Assembly: GCA_029379385.1 (NCBI GenBank)
Contig: CM055611.1
Span: 9,114,001-9,178,000, forward strand
Length of the DNA stretch: 64,000 bases
Source of the DNA: Quillaja saponaria
Taxonomy: Eukaryota > Streptophyta > Magnoliopsida > Fabales > Quillajaceae
Direction: 5' to 3'
The translations under genes were made by a program, and so were the position numbers. Below the pieces are notes generated by a model. It ran no database searches. It was not told where the DNA came from and was given only the letters and a program-made list of their open reading frames with translations. Shown here one piece after another: positions 34,003-45,814 of this stretch (the stretch's first letter is position 1; the number at the start of each line of letters is the position of its first letter).

Positions 34003-34749
34003 GACCTTGCCAATAATGTCCTTAAGGTAAGGATCAGCAAAGCAGATTCCTAAGAATAAGGAAACTTTAATTTGTCCTAACACATGTCTTGGATGGATTG
34101 GAGTTGGTCCGCCAGACTTAAAGAAAAATATCTCTTTAATAAAGTAAATCTTTTACTTTAATAATTTGATTTTCTTTTCAACTAAATGATTCTAGCTTTA
34201 TAGAAAGTGGAATCATCTTTTTGGAAAGTAAAATTTTGCTTTTCAAACTAAATTAAGGGTGGATCCCTTCTTCAATAAAATTTTTGCCTACTTTATCGAT
34301 TGGATTTTAGGAATCTTGAAAATAAGCCGGGTTATCTTGGCTCTTATCAGAATAATTATCTTCCAAGATTTTTAGCAACTCTTTCTACACATCTTCTTTA
34401 AAAGAGGAAGCTAATAAACTTTTGACTATGTTTAAAACCTTTTTATTTTAGTTCAAATAAGGTTTATGGGCTAAAGCTTGGGATCTCAAGATTCCTAACT
34501 TTTAGAAATTATTAAGATTTTCTTCAAAATTAGAAAAGTTATCCCACCACTTAATTTGAGATCTTCTAATTAACTATAGGACTGCTTGATTAATCCTAAA
34601 AGTAGAGAAGGAACAATCTTTTACTATATACTCCTATTTCACTATCCAAGGAAGCTGATAATAAGCTGTGAACATAATTATTTTGTCTTGAAATTCTAGA
34701 GAATTATTATTCTCACAGAATCTTATCCAATATTGATGAACATATTTTG

Positions 34750-35352
34750 TTAGGGAAATTGAAAATAATCCCCAAGAAAAATATCAGGTTTTAAACCATT
34801 ATAGAAAAATATTAGGAAATGGTTCCTCGTTGAAAGTGAATCAGAGAAACCAGCTATATTCTCAAATAAAAGCAAGTTCTCCCATGCGACCATATAATCG
34901 AAATGATTGTATAACTGAGAAAATATTATTCTATCTCTTATTTGTTTCTTGCGATATAGGTCCATACCCTATTATTCAAGCTTCATAACTTTATAAATTA
35001 TGAGTTTCTAATAAGCTCATTCTATCCTTGATCTAATCCAGGGTTTATGAGAAACTGATTCTGTATCCACAAAGATATTTAAATAGTATAAACTACTATT
35101 GGGTTCCAATTCAGAAGGAAGATGATTGTTGAGATAGAACGGAACTATCTCGTACGATGCTAAATCAGCATACCTTTTCTCAATTGGAGCTATCTTTTTA
35201 TAAGATAGAGGAATACACAGATATTTAAAATCCATGGTAATACAAGGAAGGACTAAATCATAAGCTTGATCACTTAAGAATTCTTTGTTAGATTCCTCAA
35301 TAATAGAAGTAGGGATATTTCTTTTTGCATGTGAGCTTATTTGGGAAGACAT
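34750..35352 (-). pseudogene. ORF after viral RNase H, function unknown
   Basis: Two consecutive open stretches: 35352-35017 (111 codons, starting MSSQISSHAKRNIP) and 34965-34750 (71 codons), separated by stops near 35014 and 34967 but apparently one former frame or two adjacent ORFs. The first overlaps the end of the RNase H region, whose last part runs into its ATG. Aromatic and charged residues alternate (YLCIPLSYKKIAPIEKRYAD). I do not recognise a domain. Some florendoviruses carry an additional ORF after the polymerase; this occupies that position. Confidence 0.5.
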
Positions 35353-35379
35353 GACTCATTTTCCTTTAGGATTCTCTAC

Positions 35380-37230
35380 AAAAATTCTCTAGTTACGAAA
35401 TCAGGCAAAGAATTAGATTCTCCTTTTAAGACTTCGATATCAAATTCAAAAACAAAAAGAATCCTCTGCCATCTTGCAAATATTTGTCTAGATGCTATAT
35501 TTTTAATATCTTGTGAAATAATATCCTTAACAGATTTACAATCAATTCTTAATAAGAATTTTTTGTTTATTTAGTCAGATTCAAATTTAGTGATGCACAA
35601 AACTATTAATAACATATCATTTTTTATGGTAGAATAGTTTTGTTGAGCATATTTATGTTCTAGGTATGAATCTAACTATTGCTCTTTATTAACAATTCTT
35701 TATTTAAGAACTCCTCCATATCAGAAGAGTCTGTTTTTACAATTTTAAAAGCTTCAGGATTAAGGGATACATAGACATGGAAGTTCCTTTACTCTTTTTT
35801 TAATTCTTTTAACTGCTGCAGTGAAATTATTATTCCACTCAAGAGGATTTTTCTTTAATCTTACAAATAATAATTTATAATCTAAGGCTAGGTCTTTATA
35901 GAATTCTCCTACATAATTTGGAATCCCTAGAAATTTCTGTAACTGTTGTTTTTCCTTTTGATTCATTAGGAAATTTTTCAATAAAATTAAATAGCTCTAT
36001 CAATAGGAATTATTGACCCTTTAGAAATATTGTGACTTAAGAATCGAATAGCAGTTTGGAATATTTTTACCTTTTTTGCTATTAATGCTAATTTCGCCTT
36101 GGTGAAAATATTCAAAAATATATGAAAATGTTTAAAAAAAAATTCAATAGAAAGGAAAAAACTTAAACATCATCAATATAATAATTATATATTCATGATA
36201 AGGATTAAAATATCATTCATAATGTTCTGAAATTCATATTGAGCATTTTTCAATCTAAATGGCATGACATTTCATTCATAATGTCTAAAAAGTACTATAA
36301 AAGCAGTTTTGTACTTATCATTTTCAGCTATTTGAATCTACCAGTATCCAGATTTCATGTTAAATTTAGAAAATATTTTGGCAACATAAAGTTTCCTAAG
36401 CAAATCCTTCTTATTAGGAATCAGATATCTTATCCATCTTAAAGATTTGTTTAAGGGTTTATAATTAATCCTTAATCTAGGGACTTCTCTTTCAATTTCA
36501 GCAGCATTTTCGACATAAAATGTTGAACAGCTCCAAGGACTATAACTCTTTCTAATTAATTCCTTTTTCAGTAATTCTTCAATTTCCATTTTACATGATT
36601 TCTAAATGTCTAGGACCCATTACTATAAGTCTAATCTTGGTAGGAATATGTTTTTCAGAGAAGTCAAGCTCATAAGCCAATTCAATTATGTGTTGTTTCT
36701 TATGCTAGAAAGCATTAGAAATTTTAGCACATATTATTTGTTATATTTTGTTTTGAAATTTTTTAATTTCTTCCTGAAACTTTGGAGACTTTAATTGTTC
36801 TTCAATTCTTTTATACTCTATCTCTTCTTTTAGAAACATTAGAATTTTTTTTTCTTTTCTTTTTATAGTATCTTTCATTAGATTTATTTATGTATTTTCG
36901 ATTCTTTAACAAATTCAAATTTAATTTATCTATTTTTAATCATTGTTTCTACCCCTGATTCGTCAATTCTAGAAATAGGAAATAACATGTGTAGGAAATG
37001 ATTTATAAAATTACTCCTTGAGCTAAGCCTTTTACTAGAACAAAGAGTAAGGGAAAACAAACCTTATTATTATATATTGCGGCATTTGATAACTTATAGT
37101 TTATGATTAAACGATTTCCATCCTCAGCATGAAGGATTTGAGTAGTCTTTTAGAAGTATTTCGAAGGTACTAGTCCTTTATTAATATAGTTTAATCTACT
37201 CCTGAATCTATTAGGGCTATTGACAGAAAA
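35380..37230 (-). pseudogene. Viral protease, reverse transcriptase and RNase H, broken
   Basis: A protease active-site-like DSG (in ALIDSGVD) lies at about 37218-37195. RT starts around 36610: EIEELLKKELIRKSYSPWS, then FYVENAAEIEREVPRLRINY and FSKFNMKSGYW (36589-36338). The catalytic YIDD is still readable at about 36168-36179 although the surrounding frame is broken. The connection region is at 35981-35760 (KFLGIPNYVGEFYKDLAL). RNase H remnants (LRIDCKSVKDI, about 35560-35525; FARWQRILFVFEFDIEVLKG, about 35490-35430; SLPDFVTREF) end near 35380. The SPWSC..FYV.NAAE block is characteristic of caulimovirid RT and not of gypsy RT. Confidence 0.85.
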
Positions 37231-37989
37231 CTAAATTCATTGTTCACTACGATTATTCCTTTAGTTAACTATTTTTAGGCTAATACTAATTTTACAGCAC
37301 AAACCCATCCTTCTAAATCATTAAAGACATTAACAGATCCTTCATTAGATTCTTGTATTATTATATCTTTTTCCTTATTATCAGGTTCTTGGTCTTTTAT
37401 TTCTTTTAAAGATTCCTATAAAAGATCTTGAAACTGATTTTCATCAGACTCTTCTAAAATTGAAACTCTTATTTTAAAAGTTTTTACTTTTTTTTTTTTT
37501 TATATTTCATTTATCTCTAATTTTAGATCAGTTATAGTTGGTTCTTTGGAAAAAGTATTGACAGTCATTACTTTTTCAATAATATTCTTAAAAGAATAAG
37601 AATCGTCTTTGTACTTCCTTTTATTACTGAATTCTTACCCCTAGAAGACAATTGAATATAATTTTCAAGTTGTATTCTACTCTCTTCCGGGTCTTGAATT
37701 TTATCTATTAAGTCTCGAATCAGACTTTCTTCCTTGTAGAGCACATTAAGACTAAGGTTGTTTAATCCTATAGATTTAAGGATGCATTCATAACAATCAT
37801 TACCAGAACATCACTTAAATTTTTAGAATTATCTAACTCGTAACTAAATTCCTCTACTGAGTTTGAGTTTAACCTGGGTTGTTCCATTATAAAAGCATTC
37901 ATTTTTCTCTATCTTCATCAAATTTTTCTAATAAGATTTAACACAAGAATCTTTTTAATCCTTCACCTATTTGAATAGCATTTTTTATT

Positions 37990-40350
37990 TTTATTTTTAT
38001 CTTGCATTTGTTTTGATAATAACCCTGGTTTTCTATACTTGTAGCAGATAGGAACTCTTCTGAAATTAATTTCCTTAGTCACAGATTTTTTACTAATTTG
38101 TAATAACCTATTTTTGTCTTTTCATTCTTTTTATAATGTTTTCTCTTATAAGGTTTATTACAGAATATTTTTTTGAATTTTTTGAGTCTTTTTAGATTGT
38201 TTAAATTGGCTTCCTATAGGATATCGAAATTGTTCATAGAAGTTTCCTAATGCCTTTTTCTCACCCAATTTTTCTTTATCTATTTAGCGTTTTAATCTAA
38301 TATCGTTACATAACGATATTTTTTCAGACATTACCTCAGATGCTAACTCTTCATAAGTATAGCTACTGTAAGGTATATTACCTTCATGTTTATCTTTCAA
38401 TTTATTTCTTATTTTATTTGCAAAGAGAGTTGGCAAATCAACTAAAAAATTTTCTTTCTAAAAATCAGCTTGACTTTCTGTCCTTGTATAAATTCTAGAC
38501 AAAAAGGCATCTTTATAACATTAGAAATGGGACAAATCTGAACATCTAAGATTTATTAATTACTCATGTAATCAATCCAATCTAAACATAATTAGCTCTC
38601 ACAAAATAATTTTTTATTATTTAGATCAAAGTTTTAATTATATCAATTACAAGATTTTCATTTTCTTGTTTCACAGAACTTAAAATTTTTGTTTAGAAGT
38701 TTCAGATAGATGAAAGTCCCACCAGCCTAAAAGGTAACTCAGTAAATCTACTTATTCTGGCTAGGGTTATTTCTCTATCATTATTTCCATTAGACTTATA
38801 TGTTACTACATACATAAGAATGTGTTTAGTGGTTTAGAGGATTTGATATTCTACTAAACCATCTATGTTCCATTTTACTATGAACTTACCATCAAACTAA
38901 ACCCTATCTTGTATTACATTGTCTTCGTACTGAAACTTTAAAGGTGAAGGCCTAGGATAGTACATTTTTTATGGTGCAGTTGGCATCATTTTATTCTAGT
39001 GAAATTTATTAACTTCTAGGTAAGAATCATTTTTATGTTTTCCTTTTATGATTTTTACTCAACATGTTGACACTTTTCTTTTCGGACAGGTTTAATTTTT
39101 GTAACCTATTTACTAGTTCATCCATAAAAATTTTATCATTGACTTTATATTCTTTTCTAAATTTCAGATTTACTTTTGGAGGGGACTTCATCATTATAGA
39201 ATTTGCTGAGAAGATTTTTCTTGTAAAAAAAAATTTCTATCATAGAGTATTGTTTTCCTAAGGATTAAAGAAATAAATTTGTATAATTATTTTGGCTGGA
39301 TATTTCAACCAGGACACTTGAAGTGGAGGACAAATTTTTTGGTATAGCTGAACAAGGATTAGCTATAATTTCTCCTTTTGTTTTCTTAATAGAAAGGGAG
39401 GACTCTGAAGGATGAATGGCAGAAATGTTTTTTCCCTCTCTTGTAAAGAAATTTTGATAAGGAAACTGGGGATTCTCAAAGTCAAGCTAATCTTTCTTGT
39501 GATATCTAAAAGCCCTTTCTAGCCAGTTAAAGAATCCTGGTTTTTTATGAAATTTTTTCTTATACTGCTTATGCATAGAAATTCAATAATTTATTTCCTT
39601 TTCACTAGAAGTAGTGTAGAACAATTTTTGTTTATTGGTGAAAAGGTGGAAAGACTTTTTCAAAGATAACATGCATACACTATAACCCATTTCAGATGGG
39701 GTTGGAGAATTATACTAGAGGGTGATTTTAACCCTTGTTTGGAAGATGTCTCTACTTGATAATGAGGGTGACTAACCTGATCTTTAGATTTAATGATTCT
39801 TTCTATTACTTGTTTTCTTTCATTTTTAGTTGTTGGAATAGAAGAGGCAGACATCCTTTTGAAAGATTTTTCTAGGTTTAATCTAATCTTTCTATTAGAT
39901 GAAAATTTTATTTCAACATCTCTATCAATGTATTATAAAACTGATTTTAGGTCTCTGGTTTCCAATTTCTTTGGCAACACCCCTTGATCTATTTTCTAAA
40001 TTTCAGGAAGCTTTACCTAATCCCTTGTTATGGTTTTAGAAACAACCACATTAGTTTTTGCTAGGTTGGCTATAAAAAGTGTAGTTTCACATTTTTTAAA
40101 TTCTATCCTAGCATTAGGTGTCATAGTATTCATGACCTTATAGTAAATTATTTATATTAGGACTACGTTTTCAGATCCAGGTAACATATCAAAACTATGA
40201 GATTGAATGTTTAAAGTTAAAACATTCATTATGTTTTGATCAATTAACGATATTGAAAAATTAGGGTAACAACTAAAGAATATAAGACCATCACAAAGAC
40301 TCGATTCTATACATCCTAATAGAACTGTCTTTTCTGTATACTTTTCCCGG
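37990..40350 (-). pseudogene. Viral movement and coat protein regions, heavily decayed
   Basis: From right to left: at about 40330-39960 fragments such as SLCDGLIFFSCYPNFSISL, SHSFDMLPGSENVVLI and KCETTLFIANLAKTNVVV match the 30K-type movement protein core of caulimovirids. About 39850-39660 holds a hydrophilic linker. At about 39250-38690, KEYKVNDKIFMDELVNRL and scattered WNIDG/GWW-like coat motifs in broken frames suggest the coat domain. A degenerate CCHC knuckle (PICYKYRKPG... then QNKC in the next frame) lies at about 38060-38000, preceded by a Lys/Tyr-rich stretch. Stops occur every 20-60 codons. Exact domain limits are inferred. Confidence 0.62.
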
Positions 40351-41047
40351 TTCCGTTGCTACCGCGGTCTTTACGCAATCGATCGGATCATATAGATATC
40401 CCTTCAACACAACATAGGTCGTCGCTTTTGCTTTCTTTTCCTCTGGCTACTAAGATGTTTCAGTTCGCCAGGTTGTCTCTTGCCTGCCCATGGATTCAGC
40501 AGCAGTTCGAAGAATATTCCTGACATATATTAAGGCTAAAGTAATTAATTAAAATCTGGTTAAGGGTTTTAATGCAACCTGAACCATTCTTATGTGTAGA
40601 TACTTAAATTTCTTTTCATGTTATTCTATTAATTTAGAAGAGAAAAGTTTAAACGTATCTTGACCTTCTTTTAAAGGAATCGATTTTTCCATTGTTTTGA
40701 TTATATAATCTTGTTTTAGATTAAAACTTCATTTTCTATAGATATGCTTATTAGAAGTTTGAGATAAATTCCAATTATGTAATTCTTTTTTTTATATTTT
40801 CTACTAAAACTATCAGAACTAGAACCAGAAGAGTTCATAGAGTTAGAAAATCTACTTAAAATACTAGTTATTATTATTTCGAGTCAAAAACAAACTGTCA
40901 AAGGACTTATACAATCCTCAACGTCCTCAACTCAACAAACTACACGAATTTTCAAATGTCTCTATTTTGTTTCCTAGGTTTATCTTCTCGATTTTGAAGA
41001 CTAATGGGCAAATAATTTAAGATTACTTCTAATCTCTGCTAACTAAT

Positions 41048-41060
41048 GGCTCTTATACCA
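41048..41060 (-). other. Viral primer-binding site
   Basis: TGGTATAAGAGCC on the minus strand, one mismatch from the initiator tRNA-Met complement TGGTATCAGAGCC. It sits just inside the right terminal repeat and marks position 1 of the viral genome by convention. Confidence 0.75.
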
Positions 41061-41064
41061 ATAG

Positions 41065-41178
41065 GAGAAGTATGCGCAAACACAACTAAACAGCAAGCAG
41101 TAAAGGAAGCACAAAATTAACATATAGAAACAAATAAAGTTATATTGTATAGAATGAAACTTACATTAAGAGGAGCTA
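41065..41178 (-). repeat. Right quasi-terminal repeat of the pararetrovirus
   Basis: Direct-repeat partner of 33702-33799, five bases outside the primer site. After 41178 the K/E array resumes (TTGTTCTTC...). Confidence 0.85.
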
Positions 41179-42423
41179 CTTGTTCTTCTTTTTTTAACTT
41201 ATCTATTATCTTGATTTCCCCTTCCACTTCCCTGTCGACTTTTGCTTCTTTCTTCATCTTGACTTTAGATCTACTTCTTTTTTTTTCTTCAACTTGTTTA
41301 TTACCTCGATTTCTCCTTCGACTTCCACAAACAATTCGATTTCTGCTTTTTTCCTCATTTAGACTTTTATATCTATTTTTTATTTTTTCTTCAACTTGTT
41401 TATTATCTCGATTTTTCCTTTGACTTCCACTTCAACTTCCCTTTCCACTTCCCCTTCGACTTCTGCTTCTTTCTTTAACTTGACTTTTAGATTTATTTCT
41501 TCTTCTTTTTTCAACTTGTTTATTATCTCGATTTCCCCTTTAACTATTACTTCCACTTTCAATTCCAGTTCTCCTTCGACTTTTACTTCTTTCTTCATCT
41601 AGACTTTTACATCTACTCCTTCTTCTTTCTTTAACTTGTCTATTATTTTGATTTTCCATTTGACTTCACTTCAACTTCCGCTTCCATTTTTAATTCCACT
41701 TCCCCTTCGACTTATGGTTATTTCTTCATCTTGACTTTTGGATCTACTTTTTCTTCTTTCTTCAACTTGTATATTATCTCGATTTCCTCTTTGACTTCCA
41801 CTTCCCCTTCGACTTCTACTTCTTTCTTCATCTAGACTTTTGCATCTACTTCTTCTTCTTTCTTCAACTTATCTATTATTTTGATTTTCCCTTTGACTTC
41901 CACTTCGACTTCCCCTTCTATTTTCAATTCCACTTCCTTTTCGACTTCTTATTCTTTCTTCATCTTGACTTTTAGACCTGCTTCTTATTTTGTCTTCAAC
42001 TTGTCTATTATCTCGATTTTCCCTTCGACTTCGACATCCACTTCCACTTTCACTTCTCCTTCGACTTCTGCTTCTTCTTTCGTCTTATTCCTCTTTATTT
42101 ATATAGACTTGTTCTTCTTTTTTCTTCATCTTGACTTTTATCTAGACTTCTTCTTTTTCTTCATCTTGACTTTTTTCTCCTTTCTTCATTTTGACTTTTA
42201 TCTTGACTTATTCTTTTTCTTTCTTCATCTCAACTTCTTCCTCTTTCTTCATCTTGACTTCCTGTTCCTTCTTCATCTCAGCTTCTTCTTTCTTTAACTC
42301 GACTTTTATCTCAACTTCTTCCTCTTTCTTTATCTCGACTTTGTCTTCTTTTTTCTTCATCTCCACTTCTTTTGCTTTCTTTATCTCGACTTCTTCTTTC
42401 TTCGTCTCGACTTTCACTTCTGG
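41179..42423 (-). repeat. K/E-rich coding-type tandem array, block 3, with exon-like start
   Basis: Read on the minus strand it begins after a strong acceptor (T-rich tract then AATAG at 42428-42424) with PEVKVETKKEEVEIKK and stays open to 42208 (KKEEEVEIKVELKKEEAEMKK). From about 42110 it turns into the regular ~115-125-bp unit (INKLKKEEEINLKVKLKKEA, EVEGEVEREVEVEVKGKIE), with plus-strand markers TTCAACTTGT.TATTATCT about eight times. Several units carry TAG within VxMKK. Composition is about one-third Lys plus Glu, with alternating Val/Ile. It is the first array block after the TNL exons in gene order. Confidence 0.72.
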
Positions 42424-42918
42424 CTATTAAAAAAAAATGATAATTAATAAATTAAAAAAATAAGTAAGAATACACAAATTACACCTCCTTTGTGACTTTG
42501 GCGTAGGAGGCACTGAACAATGAAATAAAGCATGCATAGGAATTGTTTTCGGTGCAACAAAAGAAGAAAGCAAGGAGTATGCGCTGAAGAAGAAAAAAAA
42601 AATTATGTAGACTTTTCTAACTATTGATTCAGCTGCATGACTCAATTTATAAAGCCAAGTCTGCGGATAAAAATGACACCCAACGGCATGTGCCTTGTGG
42701 TGCACCAATATGTGAGGTGCCAAATAGAGTTACCAAAGGGTGCAGATATTGCTTGCAAAGGGCAAGCAACAAGTATGTCGGATAGGTGCTAATGGGTGTC
42801 AAGAAAAAATACCTACCAAATGGACAGAGAGTGTAGAGAGAGTGCCAGAGGGTGTGCCAAAGTAATAGAGTTTTTAAGTTTAATCAAAATAAAAAATAGA
42901 AGAATAGAGACACCTCAC
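42424..42918 (-). other. Intron-like gap between the post-LRR exon and the K/E array
   Basis: Bounded by a GTGAGG donor (42918) and the AATAG acceptor (42424) in minus orientation. Open frames inside are short and lack family signatures, so I see no gene. Confidence 0.5.
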
Positions 42919-43187
42919 CATTATTACTCAGATTATATATTTGGTCGTCCATTCTCTTTCCATCATCAAAGCTTTCACCCTTGTGCATAACTTCCCAGTC
43001 CTTGGCCGTAGTTATAATATCAGAGATGCCATTTTTGAGGTCATTAATTTGCTTACCTAGCTCTATTTTACTTTTAGCCAAATCTTGGAGTTGGGGGTCC
43101 CTTGTTCCCTTGGTCAAGTTCATTGAAACAACTTGCTTTATTAACGATTTCATTTCACTGCTGATTCTGTCTCGATATTAGTCGACT
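42919..43187 (-). pseudogene. Short exon downstream of the C-JID exon
   Basis: Open frame 43153-42884 encodes a helical, charged segment (SKIELGKQINDLKNGISDII) and ends as an exon at DDQIYNLSNNG before a GTGAGG donor at 42918. Upstream, two stops (TAA near 43188 and TAG near 43179) separate it from the C-JID frame, so the TNL may originally have ended there and this may be a separate 3' exon or gene. No domain recognised. Confidence 0.4.
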
Positions 43188-43660
43188 TAAAACTTTGAGA
43201 GCTGGTACAGATTATGTGGATCAGGACTTCTAAATAAGACATTCTCTAAATCGCCTCCCCCTTTATATACATAAGCTCCGCACCTGTTTGCTATCAACGT
43301 CTGTGATCGAAACAAAACATTCAAGTGATTCTGTCCGTCCTCTATATATGACTCAAGGTCTACTTCCTCCTTCCAAAAATGATGTTGTAGATCAAGAGCC
43401 ACACGTGATCAATCTCTAGCTTGTACATTATTGGATATGAAACTTGGAGTACTTTGATATCATTGACAAGCAAGCAGACTGCCATAGAGAAAGTTAGGTG
43501 CTTTTTCAGATTGAAGTTATTAACCGCAAAAACAAAGGCTACTATAATTTGTGGGAGTTTCTTTTCAACCCTGTAAGACACTGAGCCTCCTTTGCTACAA
43601 TAGTCGAGCCAATCAGGAATGCTTTTTCCTGGAACTCTTATCTCTTTGAATTGATGTTAC
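43188..43660 (-). pseudogene. TNL post-LRR / C-JID exon, frameshifted
   Basis: The minus strand reads FKEIRVPGKSIPDWLDYC from about 43650, then GGSVSYRVEKKLPQIIVAFVF, KKHLTFSMAVCLLVNDIK and KLEIDHVW. A one-base frameshift near 43400 moves the frame to LDLQHHFWKEEVDLESYIED ... LFRSPDPHNLYQLSKF, ending at TAA near 43188. The RVPG..IP.W...GGSVS signature is typical of the C-terminal jelly-roll/Ig-like domain of TNL receptors, which contributes to effector contact in resolved TNL resistosomes. Confidence 0.78.
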
Positions 43661-43825
43661 ATAGATAACATAATTTTAATCAATAAGCATGTTCACAATT
43701 CAGAATAACAAAATAAAAATTAAATCTCTTCTTTTTCAGCTTATTTCAACCTCGTATTTTCATTTGATTTCTAAAACGTACACAAATCTTTTAAAATTTT
43801 GATTAACTAATTTAATGATAGCATA

Positions 43826-43949
43826 ACATTACTTAAATCAAAATAATATATTAACAATAATTAAATTTAGTAGTATCTCTAAAATGAACATTACTTAAAT
43901 CAAAATAATATATTAACAAGAATTAAAATTAGTGTTATCTCTAAAATGA
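43826..43949. repeat. Two tandem copies of a ~62-bp intronic unit
   Basis: AACATTACTTAAATCAAAAT... through TATCTCTAAAATGA is repeated back to back, within the intron between LRR and C-JID exons. Confidence 0.85.
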
Positions 43950-44138
43950 TGATTAAACTAAAATAATAAAATTTTATTAAAAACAATATTTTTTAAAACT
44001 ATCACGATATTGAAAACTGTTACATAATATACTTCACCGACAAGAAGAATGTAGAAGTCATAAAATCCAAGTCCCTGCTATGTTTAGGCGTTAGCTATAG
44101 TGTCTAGAAATATCATCTGCGACAGTTAAGAAGCTACT

Positions 44139-44212
44139 GTCTCTAGCATAGTTAATGGTCTGTGGTCTCTAGCATATAGTTAATGGTCTCTAGCATATAG
44201 TTAATGGTCTGT
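44139..44212. repeat. Short tandem repeat (21-bp unit, ~3 copies)
   Basis: TCTCTAGCATATAGTTAATGG recurs about three times in the same intron. The first copy lacks TA. Confidence 0.8.
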
Positions 44213-44538
44213 CTTTATATTTTCTTTTTTTATTTTTTTTTATTTTCTCTATATTAAAATTCTACCTCCGAATATCAAATCATCAACAGAACCATTTTAA
44301 CTAAATTCTAAATTAACTATTCAATTAATTCAATTTCCTTCACAAAACAAACAAAAATATCAAGTTGTTTTTGTTAAATTTAAAAATAAAATAAAAACTG
44401 TATTTTAGTTTTTTAATTAAATTATTATTTGAATAATGACAATTTATTTATTTGTTTTGCATCTCATTTTAAGTTAATGATAAATTAAAATTATTAATAT
44501 CTTTTAAATTGGATGGAAGTCGAGAAATCAATCCTAAC

Positions 44539-45678
44539 CTGGGAGACTGATGAGCTTGACAACTCTAAAAGTCATTAATGTGCAGTTCAATGCATCAATG
44601 ATCTTCAACCTTGGTAGAATATCTCGTGGAATAGTCTGAAGCTGCTTGCAATTATTCAAACGAAGACACTCCAAGCTGACAAGTTCTAGGATGCACTCTG
44701 GAAAGAGCACAAAGTTGTTTCCTGACATGTCTAAAATCTTCAGATATTGAAAACAGTTTAAAATCATTGCTTGATAAATCACAATTTCTTATATTCAACA
44801 TAGCTAATGGCAGTTTCCACTTTGAAATGTACTTGGAAGACAAATTACCAGAGAGCATTACTTCTCGACAGTCTTCTAACTCAAGAGAAAACAGGTTTTC
44901 CAACTTACAAATGCTGCTTGGCAAATCTTGAAGTCTCTTGCAAAATGACAAACTTAATTCTTGAAGCCCAACAAGATTTTCAATTGACGATGGCAGTTCT
45001 TTTATAGCAGTGTGGCACAAATCAATCCAAGAAATAGTTTCCATTTTTGCCAATACACTTGGGAACTTCTCAAGTTTATTACAAGATCGGAGATTAAGGT
45101 ACTTGAGAGATGGCAATCTGATGTCAGCAGGAAATGTATTCAGGTTGGTGCATTTATCAGCACTGAGCCAAACGAGTTTCTCAAGAGATCCAATGGAATC
45201 ATGAATTTCAATTAAGTTCTTGCAGCCATCAAGATGTAACTCTATTAAGTTAGGGATTCCAGACAGGTCAAGTACTCTCTGGAATTCACAACCATTGAAA
45301 TTCATATACGTCAAATGCTTGAACTTCTGCAAAACAAATACAATAATCATTAAGAAATGATTTTTTTTCTTAGATCCGAGTGTGACAATGATAAATACAC
45401 GAACCTTCAAATTTTCTAATTCAATACAACTATTATTTGGAAGTCTGAGTATGACAAGATTCTCAGGACTAAAATCAGGTGGAAAAATTTTTGAAGGATA
45501 ATTTTGCCACTCTAGTAATCTTAAATTATCTGGGAAATATTGAGGCCCCCATTTAAATCGTACTTTTCGTATGATAAGTATTCTGAGATTTTTCATCTTT
45601 TTGAAGGCTTCACCATTCCATTCTACGTCTCTTTGTTTCAGCAAATCCAGAAGTATGCCTTCTATTTTATCAGGTTCC
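44539..45678 (-). pseudogene. TNL leucine-rich repeat exons, one frameshift
   Basis: Two exons. The first, 45678-45405 (acceptor TAATAG, donor GGTTC), gives IEGILLDLLKQRDVEWNGEA, FKKMKNLRILII and LRLLEWQNYPSKIFPPDF, the usual NB-ARC-to-LRR junction. The second, 45326-44539 (acceptor TTTGCAG), gives LRRs: FKHLTYMNFNGCEF, IPNLIELHLDGCKNL, SLKYLNLRSCNKLEKFP, WIDLCHTAIKELPSSIENL, LQELSLSFCKRLQDLPSS. A one-base frameshift near 44768 shifts the frame to YLKILDMSGNNFVLFPECI and LECLRLNNCKQLQTIP. The exon ends at an AG/GTTAGG donor. The intron between the two exons is only about 78 bp and is open. Confidence 0.85.
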
Positions 45679-45814
45679 CTATTAAATGAATAATAAAATC
45701 AATTTTATCAGATTCCTTTCGAATGAAAAATAAAATCTTATATAAAACGGAAAAAAAAAAAAAAAAAAAAACAATTGAACAGAGTATAAACAAATTCATC
45801 AATTTGGATCTTAC

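Larger units (their letters stand above)
33702..41178 (-). mobile_element. Endogenous pararetrovirus (Caulimoviridae), decayed
   Basis: A 7.5-kb minus-strand provirus-like insertion in the K/E array. Gene order from the right: tRNA-Met primer site, movement protein, coat protein with zinc knuckle, protease, RT, RNase H, then an extra ORF, and a TATA-bearing promoter region. There is no integrase, which separates it from gypsy elements. About 100 bp at the two ends is directly repeated, so the integrated form is slightly longer than one circular genome. Unit length (about 7.36 kb between repeats) and RT/RNase H sequence style suggest a petuvirus- or florendovirus-like lineage. Stops are pervasive; the copy is not functional. 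Confidence 0.85.

Noticed and set aside
33702..41178. LTR retrotransposon, because of direct terminal repeats
   Set aside because: Repeats are only ~100 bp, no integrase is present, the RT carries the caulimovirid block, and movement-protein-like sequence is present. The repeats fit viral terminal redundancy.
42427..42723. 98-codon minus-strand ORF between TNL exons
   Set aside because: Lies within an interval with good donor and acceptor signals, no family signature, and ends in a T/A-rich tract; most likely intronic.
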